From contig NZ_JADQTO010000002.1 of NCBI RefSeq assembly GCF_015704865.1, positions 248,001 through 312,000 of the forward strand: DNA of 64,000 bases, written 5' to 3'. The position numbers and the translations under genes were made by a program. Below are positions 59,749 to 64,000 of this stretch, piece by piece. Below the pieces are notes generated by a model. The model did no database searches. It saw nothing but the letters and a program-made list of their open reading frames with translations, and had not been told where the DNA came from. This DNA is from Actinoplanes aureus. GTDB lineage: Bacteria; Actinomycetota; Actinomycetes; Mycobacteriales; Micromonosporaceae. Within the stretch, counting starts at the first letter, position 1. Every line of letters starts with the position of its first letter.

Positions 59749-60758
59749 GACTCCAGTTGACCGCTGAGCAGCACGCCAAGCTCCTCGAGGAGTTGCCCCA
59801 GTTCCGCGTCCGCGAGCTGCGCGGGCAGTCCCACCTCGAGGCATGGGACGTCCGCCGCACCCTCATCCGGATTTTCGGCTTCGGCGGCTTCGACATCGAG
59901 ACCAAGAAGAAGGAGGTCGTCGCCCAGATCGAGCACCCGCCGACCAACCCGGGCGGCCGGTCTCGCTGGAGCGTCGTCTACACCGCTGAGATTCGCCTGA
60001 CGATCAAGAACCCGGACGGCAGTGTCGGAGCCGTCTACGAGGATGGCGCATCCGGCGACAGCCAGAACCAGCCAAGCCTCGGCGACGCCCACGACCAGGC
60101 GCTCAAGACCGCGCTGTCGCAGGGCCTGAAGCGGTGCGCGGTCAACCTCGGCGATCAGTTCGGCCTCTCGCTTTACAACGGCGGCAAGACCAAGGCGGTC
60201 GTCAACCGGACCCTGGTCGGCGGGCCCGGTGCCGCCGCCCCGGCCGACCTGCCTGCCGACGAGGCGCCCGTCCAGGGAGAGCCGGAACCGCAGCACGACG
60301 CTCCGGCCAGTGAGCCAGAGACGTCGGCTACCCAGGCGGCCGGATCCGCTGCGGACCAGCTGGCCGAGCAGATCGCCGCCGCGAGCGACAAGGACCAGCT
60401 CGGAGCGGCATGGAAGGCCATCGGCGCGGCTACCAATGCGCAGGCGATCACGGTGGAGCAGCGCAACCACCTCCAGGAGGCGTGGAAGCGGCGTAAGGCT
60501 GAGGTACTGCCGAAGAATCCGGGCAACGACGCGGCCCGCCGCCACATGATGGCGCTCTTCGGCCAGGTCGGCTTGGCCGACAAGGCCGAACGCGACGCGC
60601 GGATGGCGTACGTGGTCGATGCCGTCCAGCGAGACGTGGCCAGCACCAACGACTTGACCGACGCCGAGGTCCGGGCCGTGATCGGCCGGCTGGAGCGGTG
60701 GATCGAGCAGGACACGCCGCCGCAGGATGCCGAGCTGGCCGGGACTGGTGCCCGATGA
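59745..60758 (+). CDS. Rad52/Rad22-family single-strand annealing protein
   Basis: 337 aa. Residues about 1-150 match the Rad52 annealing domain: IRIFGFGGFDIETKKKEV, WSVVYTAEIRLTIKNPDG, YEDGASGDSQNQPSLGDAH and ALKTALSQGLKRCAVNLGDQFG with the LYN end. A Pro/Ala/Glu-rich linker and a separate helical C-terminal domain (about 215-335) follow. Phage members of this family pair complementary single strands in recombination, like Red-beta. No exonuclease partner is visible in the window. Confidence 0.9.
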   Translation: MRLQLTAEQHAKLLEELPQFRVRELRGQSHLEAWDVRRTLIRIFGFGGFDIETKKKEVVAQIEHPPTNPGGRSRWSVVYTAEIRLTIKNPDGSVGAVYEDGASGDSQNQPSLGDAHDQALKTALSQGLKRCAVNLGDQFGLSLYNGGKTKAVVNRTLVGGPGAAAPADLPADEAPVQGEPEPQHDAPASEPETSATQAAGSAADQLAEQIAAASDKDQLGAAWKAIGAATNAQAITVEQRNHLQEAWKRRKAEVLPKNPGNDAARRHMMALFGQVGLADKAERDARMAYVVDAVQRDVASTNDLTDAEVRAVIGRLERWIEQDTPPQDAELAGTGAR

Positions 60759-60991
60759 GCCACGACAAACTTGTCAACGCGGTCCTGCGCGTCGACGGTC
60801 TGATGGTCGACGGGAAGGACGGCCCCGCGGACCTGCGCACCCAGCTCGCCGACATTGACGCGGAGGCCTTGGCCGATCGGCTGTACGACCGGCTACGTGC
60901 CCGCGGCGTCAACGCCGACGACGCGCGGGAGCAGGCGGCCGAGCTGGCCATAGCGATGCTCGGCCTTGACCTGGCGGAGACGGCCCGGTGA
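60755..60991 (+). CDS. Small acidic protein of the element, unknown
   Basis: 78 aa, helical and acidic (ADLRTQLADIDAEALADRLYDRLRARGVNADDAREQAAELAI). The ATG is in an ATGA overlap with the Rad52-like gene. It might be a partner of that protein; no family recognised. Confidence 0.65.
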   Translation: MSHDKLVNAVLRVDGLMVDGKDGPADLRTQLADIDAEALADRLYDRLRARGVNADDAREQAAELAIAMLGLDLAETAR

Positions 60992-61188
60992 CCAGCATGC
61001 GCAAGCTCCACCGCCGCAACCTCGTCTGGCGCCGGTACGCCGAACGGACCGCCTGGAACCCCCGCCACACCCCGCCGATCTGGGCCCACCGGTGGATCTC
61101 GGACGGGCAGTGGCGGGCCTGGGTCCGCCTGAACCGGGAGCGTGAACGTCGCCAGGACATCGCTGCCCGCCGGTGGTGGCCCCAGTGA
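60988..61188 (+). CDS. Small basic protein of the element, unknown
   Basis: 66 aa, Arg- and Trp-rich (RKLHRRNLVWRRYAERTAW, RWISDGQWRAWVRLNRERERR), strongly basic, so nucleic-acid binding is plausible. GTG start in a GTGA overlap with the preceding stop; ends in a GTGA overlap with the next gene. Confidence 0.6.
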   Translation: MTSMRKLHRRNLVWRRYAERTAWNPRHTPPIWAHRWISDGQWRAWVRLNRERERRQDIAARRWWPQ

Positions 61189-61412
61189 CCGCCACGTCCG
61201 CACGTCGCCTCGTCGTCGAACACGGTCCCCGCACGACCGAGCGGGCCAAGCCGCACGAGTACGACGCCGACCCGGACAGCCCGGGAACGTGCCGCTGCCG
61301 ACTGATCAAGGCGCACCGCCTGCACGATCCCGCCGCCGTCGCGGAGGCCGACGCCGTCGCCCGTGAGGGCCAGGAGGAGCAGCTGCGCCGCCTCGGCGAA
61401 CGCCAGGACTGA
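61185..61412 (+). CDS. Small hydrophilic protein of the element, unknown
   Basis: 75 aa. Contains PHEYDADPDSPGTCRCRLIKAHRLHD, a CxC-x4-H-type group often seen in actinophage small proteins, and a charged helical C-terminus. The GTG at 61185 is in a GTGA overlap; a GTG four codons upstream is less likely. Confidence 0.6.
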   Translation: MTATSARRLVVEHGPRTTERAKPHEYDADPDSPGTCRCRLIKAHRLHDPAAVAEADAVAREGQEEQLRRLGERQD

Positions 61413-61481
61413 GCAAATCCCTGCGGTCCGGCCTCACTTTCCCGGGGCCGGACCGCACCACCAAGAGCACGGAGTGAACCG

Positions 61482-62348
61482 TTGAGCGACCAATTCGACG
61501 AGGACCGCGCATCCGTGCGTGAGTGGACAGACGTCCTCGCTCGCATCCGGTTCGGCACGGTCAAAGTCGCCGGCCGCAACATCGCCGGATCGCGGATCAA
61601 GCTGGTCGCCGCCCGCCTCGCCGACTACGCCGACAGCGACGGATCCCGCGTCCGCCCTGGCCTGCCGCGCATCGCCGTCGACTGCGAGATCGACTACAGC
61701 AGCGCCAAGCGAGCCGTGCAGTACCTGACCAAGGTTGGCCTGCTCCGCCTCGTCCGCGCAGGCGCCCGGCCCGGCCACGCCGACGAGTACCAGCTGGCGA
61801 TCCCCGTCAGCCTGCTCGACCGCGACGACCTCACCGTCTGGTCTCCGGCCAAGCACGCGATGGAGGTGGAGCGGGTCCGTGAGGCCACGCGGGGCCGGTA
61901 CAAGAGGCAACCGCAGAGTCCCGACCCGGGCGACCTGCAGGGGCAGGAAGCACCCGCAGACAAGGCCGATAACAAGGACCTGCAGGTGCCTGATGAACCT
62001 GCAGAACCGGCCGACACCGACCGACCTGCAGGTGCCTCATGTACCGACATCACCCCACCTGCAGGTGCCTCATGCACTGACCTGCAGGTACATGAGGCAC
62101 CCGCCACCGACCACAGACCTAGACACAACTACGACCGACCAACCGATGAAGACCTTCGTACGGCCGCAACTGGTCCGCGCGCACACGAGGCCGATGAGAA
62201 CCCCACGATTTCTCCCCTCCCCGCTCTGTGCGAACACGGCCTCTCCTCGCGCCGACGCGCCGACGGAACCCCGTCCTGCGCCCTCTGCCGCCGTGACGTC
62301 GCCGCCAAGCCCCTCGCCCCGGTGATCCCGATCCGGTCAGCGTCATGA
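61482..62348 (+). CDS. Winged-helix replication initiator of the element
   Basis: 288 aa, TTG start with GGAG seven bases before it. Residues about 20-105 form a winged helix (IKLVAARLADYADSDGSRVRPGLPRIAVDCEIDYSSAKRAVQYLTKVGLL) as in phage replication proteins. The centre is a disordered linker encoded by repeated CCTGCAGG DNA, and the C-terminus has a possible zinc site (CEHGLSSRRRADG...CALCRRD). Layout (DNA-binding head, repeat-bearing middle, loader-binding tail) recalls lambda O. It may load a host or element helicase. Confidence 0.78.
   Translation: MSDQFDEDRASVREWTDVLARIRFGTVKVAGRNIAGSRIKLVAARLADYADSDGSRVRPGLPRIAVDCEIDYSSAKRAVQYLTKVGLLRLVRAGARPGHADEYQLAIPVSLLDRDDLTVWSPAKHAMEVERVREATRGRYKRQPQSPDPGDLQGQEAPADKADNKDLQVPDEPAEPADTDRPAGASCTDITPPAGASCTDLQVHEAPATDHRPRHNYDRPTDEDLRTAATGPRAHEADENPTISPLPALCEHGLSSRRRADGTPSCALCRRDVAAKPLAPVIPIRSAS
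61934..62099. repeat. Iteron-like CCTGCAG repeats inside the initiator gene: candidate origin
   Basis: Six CCTGCAG copies at 61934, 61979, 61998, 62025, 62058 and 62081; five are the palindrome CCTGCAGG. Three are extended by TGCCTGATG or TGCCTCATG. TGCCTCATGTACC (62033-62045) is repeated exactly inverted as GGTACATGAGGCA (62087-62099). The repeats code for the protein's linker, which explains its repeated PAGASCTD peptides. Confidence 0.7.
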
Positions 62349-62536
62349 TCCGCCACCGCACCCCCGGCGAGAAACGTACTCAGGCAGCCGCTGAGGCCGC
62401 CGTCGCCCGCGTCTGGGCCCGAGCCAGCCCACCACGGTCACCAGATGACGACACCCGCCTCGGCGAGCTCTACCCGTACATCACCCCCGCCCGAGCCCGA
62501 CAGATCCGCCACGACCTCGAGGAGACCCAGTGCTGA
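62345..62536 (+). CDS. Small protein of the element, HTH-like, unknown
   Basis: 63 aa. Basic N-terminus (RHRTPGEKRTQAAAEAAVARV) and a C-terminal piece ELYPYITPARARQIRHDLEE that looks like a short DNA-binding helix pair. ATG in an ATGA overlap with the initiator stop; overlaps the next GTG by seven bases. Confidence 0.6.
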   Translation: MIRHRTPGEKRTQAAAEAAVARVWARASPPRSPDDDTRLGELYPYITPARARQIRHDLEETQC

Positions 62537-63243
62537 ACCTCCAGCCCCACAACCCGGCCGCCGGCCGACGCCCCTACATCGCCGCCGCCACCTTCTTCGC
62601 CCTCGAAGCCGCCGAAGCCCGAGCAGGCGCCCACCGCCTCGCCCACGACCAACTCGCCCTCGTCACCGGCACGCTCCTCGCCACCATCGACTCCTGGCAC
62701 ACCGGCGAAACCACCGTCGACGCCTACGAGAAGGCCCTGGCCGACGTCCGCCACACCCTCACCCGCGACATCGACAGCCTCCTGCCCGACAACCCACAAC
62801 CCCTCATCGGCGAGGCGGCCGCGTTCTCGGTTCCTCCCGCGCGCACGCGGGAGACCCCGCAGACGTACGCGGATGCTCGAGCAGCCAGGGCGGTGCTCGG
62901 CCCGCTGCGCCAGCTGGTCCCGGACGAGCCCACCGCCGAGCTGCCGATGGCCGGCACCTGGGGACCGTACGAAACCGAACAGCAGGTGCACCTGGAGCCG
63001 CTGCCGGTCGCGATCAGCGAGCTGTACGACGCCGGGCTGATCCGCCCTGGCGATCCGGAGGGGCTGCTGCGGAACACGACGCTGGCGCACATGGTGGCCG
63101 CATGCGAGGCGGCCGGCGTCCGCCGTGGCGCGCACGACGATCGGGTCCTCGAGCGGATCGCCGGGTCCGGGCCGACCACGGCGCAGGTACTGATCGGCCT
63201 GATCCGGCGCGCCTACGCAGCCGGTGCGGACAGCGCGCAATGA
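62530..63243 (+). CDS. Hypothetical protein of the element
   Basis: 237 aa, soluble, GTG start inside the preceding gene. N-terminal helical domain (AAATFFALEAAEARAGAHRLAHDQLALV), a central Pro-rich link and a helical C-terminal domain. No motif is recognised; the length and alpha-rich look would fit a replication or regulatory accessory. Translation is coupled to the initiator gene through the two overlaps. Confidence 0.65.
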   Translation: MLNLQPHNPAAGRRPYIAAATFFALEAAEARAGAHRLAHDQLALVTGTLLATIDSWHTGETTVDAYEKALADVRHTLTRDIDSLLPDNPQPLIGEAAAFSVPPARTRETPQTYADARAARAVLGPLRQLVPDEPTAELPMAGTWGPYETEQQVHLEPLPVAISELYDAGLIRPGDPEGLLRNTTLAHMVAACEAAGVRRGAHDDRVLERIAGSGPTTAQVLIGLIRRAYAAGADSAQ

Positions 63244-63323
63244 CCGCCACGACCTGGTCCGCGTGGGTTCTGCCGTCGGCATCGATCGACGTGGGGCCGC
63301 GGTCCGTACGGCCGCCGCCATAG
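63240..63323 (+). CDS. Possible 27-aa peptide, coupled
   Basis: ATG in an ATGA overlap with the preceding stop; 27 residues (MTATTWSAWVLPSASIDVG at the start). The coupled start is its only support, so it may be chance. Confidence 0.25.
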   Translation: MTATTWSAWVLPSASIDVGPRSVRPPP

Positions 63324-63382
63324 CGACTGCTTCGCCCCTGCCGAAGCCGGGTTTGCGCCCGCGCGCCTGTGAAGGAAGCCTC

Positions 63383-64000
63383 ATGAACGTCGAGAAACGA
63401 GATCGACTGTGCACGTTCACAGAACAAAACGACATATTGGCCCTGGCGCAACTTGCCCAGCCTGTACACCTTCGTGCTGGCGCCGCTCTCTGGTCCCTCC
63501 GAATCGCCCTAAACGCGCTGCATGACCGCTCCGACGAAGAGCACCGAGCGATCACCGAGGAGCGGGCCGCAGCCGCCGATCCGCTCAAGAGCCCGGCGTT
63601 GGGCCGCCGGCAAGCCCTCGGCGGCCACGGCGATCCCACCGGCGACGCCATCCTGGCGCTCGGCTTAGCCAGGTCCAACCGGTACGCCGACCTCCTCGGC
63701 GAGGTCCTGGATCAGCTGGACGGTGTCGCCAAGCACCTGCCCTCGGTGGGCGACTTCAGCCCGGTCGCAAGGATCGAGGCCGCGGTCCCCGCCATGAGCC
63801 CGGCCGCCGCCGACGCCACCCGGCTCCTCGCCGACCGGATCGACGGCCGGATCCGCCGGCTCATCCGCCTCGGCCACGACCGCCAGCTGGTGCCCCGCAT
63901 CGCCTGCCCGGGATGTGACACCACCGGCCTCGTCGTGCGCACATCACCGCCGCTCGATCGACGGGTCATCGAGTGCTTCACCTGCGGCAACGCGTGGCCC
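63383..64000 (+). CDS. Zinc-ribbon-ending protein of the element, 3' end beyond window
   Basis: At least 206 codons, still open at the window end. ATG at 63383 with GGAAG about eight bases before it. Helical, hydrophilic body (SLRIALNALHDRSDEEHRAITEERAA, ADATRLLADRIDGRIRRLIRLG), then a zinc ribbon: IACPGCDTTGLVVR followed by VIECFTCGNAW, two CxxC pairs. Similar helical-plus-zinc-ribbon proteins occur in actinophages. Base composition in the first 30 codons is less GC-rich than its neighbours. Confidence 0.7.
   Translation, partial: MNVEKRDRLCTFTEQNDILALAQLAQPVHLRAGAALWSLRIALNALHDRSDEEHRAITEERAAAADPLKSPALGRRQALGGHGDPTGDAILALGLARSNRYADLLGEVLDQLDGVAKHLPSVGDFSPVARIEAAVPAMSPAAADATRLLADRIDGRIRRLIRLGHDRQLVPRIACPGCDTTGLVVRTSPPLDRRVIECFTCGNAWP

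Noticed and set aside
61934..62099. CRISPR array
   Set aside because: Repeats are short palindromes with irregular spacing inside a coding gene, with no cas genes; they fit iterons.

Overview
The window is high-GC actinobacterial chromosome followed, from about 56.5 kb rightward, by the left end of an integrated mobile element. Proteasome activator Bpa, EccB, SoxR, LCP proteins, DUF5926, DUF6457 and YbjN-type chaperones all point to Actinobacteria. The overall mix, including very short intergenic gaps and many leaderless starts, fits Micromonosporaceae, most likely an Actinoplanes-like organism; the genus is inference, not demonstrated.

Chromosomal part. 0.1-3.6 kb: PhoD phosphatase, FdhD and MobA (molybdenum cofactor) and a DUF6457 protein. 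3.7-6.7 kb: YbjN-type chaperone, an Lrp regulator divergent from dimethylargininase, and Bpa. 7.0-10.8 kb: two HAD phosphatases, SerS and a membrane protein. 10.9-16 kb: OsmC, a small zincin, an AIM24 protein, PheA, a lipoprotein, ACT, PAS and NERD proteins. 16.2-24 kb: arginine deiminase, GH16-like protein, DUF5926, a GAF histidine kinase, glycerophosphodiesterase, rhodanese and two LCP cell-wall ligases. 24-34 kb: two solute:sodium symporters each with a small membrane partner, a flavin reductase, a tandem pair of small unknown proteins, an ABC exporter, an RlpA-like protein and a DUF4153 protein. 34-38 kb: two two-component systems flanking a cluster of DnaA-box-like repeats. 38-47 kb: envelope glycoconjugate genes (sugar-1-phosphate transferase, glycosyltransferase, arylsulfotransferase, and a nucleotidyltransferase / glycerol-1-phosphate dehydrogenase-like / CDP-alcohol transferase operon), an Fpg/Nei glycosylase and an aminotransferase. 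47-55 kb: CorA, an orphan EccB, cyclophilin, rhomboid protease, two PH-like proteins, a split transketolase and SoxR. 55.2-56.5 kb is a decayed, repeat-rich stretch.

Mobile element. It starts at a 3' remnant of a tRNA-Ser-like gene (56489-56509). Inside are a tyrosine integrase, a repressor and Cro-like pair around an array of GTGC-rich palindromes, an excisionase-like protein, a chain of translationally coupled small genes, a Rad52-family annealing protein, and a winged-helix replication initiator whose own gene carries a cluster of CCTGCAGG repeats (a candidate internal origin). The element runs past the window end; no structural or conjugation genes are visible, so phage and integrative plasmid/ICE cannot be told apart.

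Across the window about twenty genes have a TAnnnT hexamer 6-8 bases before the start codon, the layout of leaderless transcripts. I used it to choose several starts.
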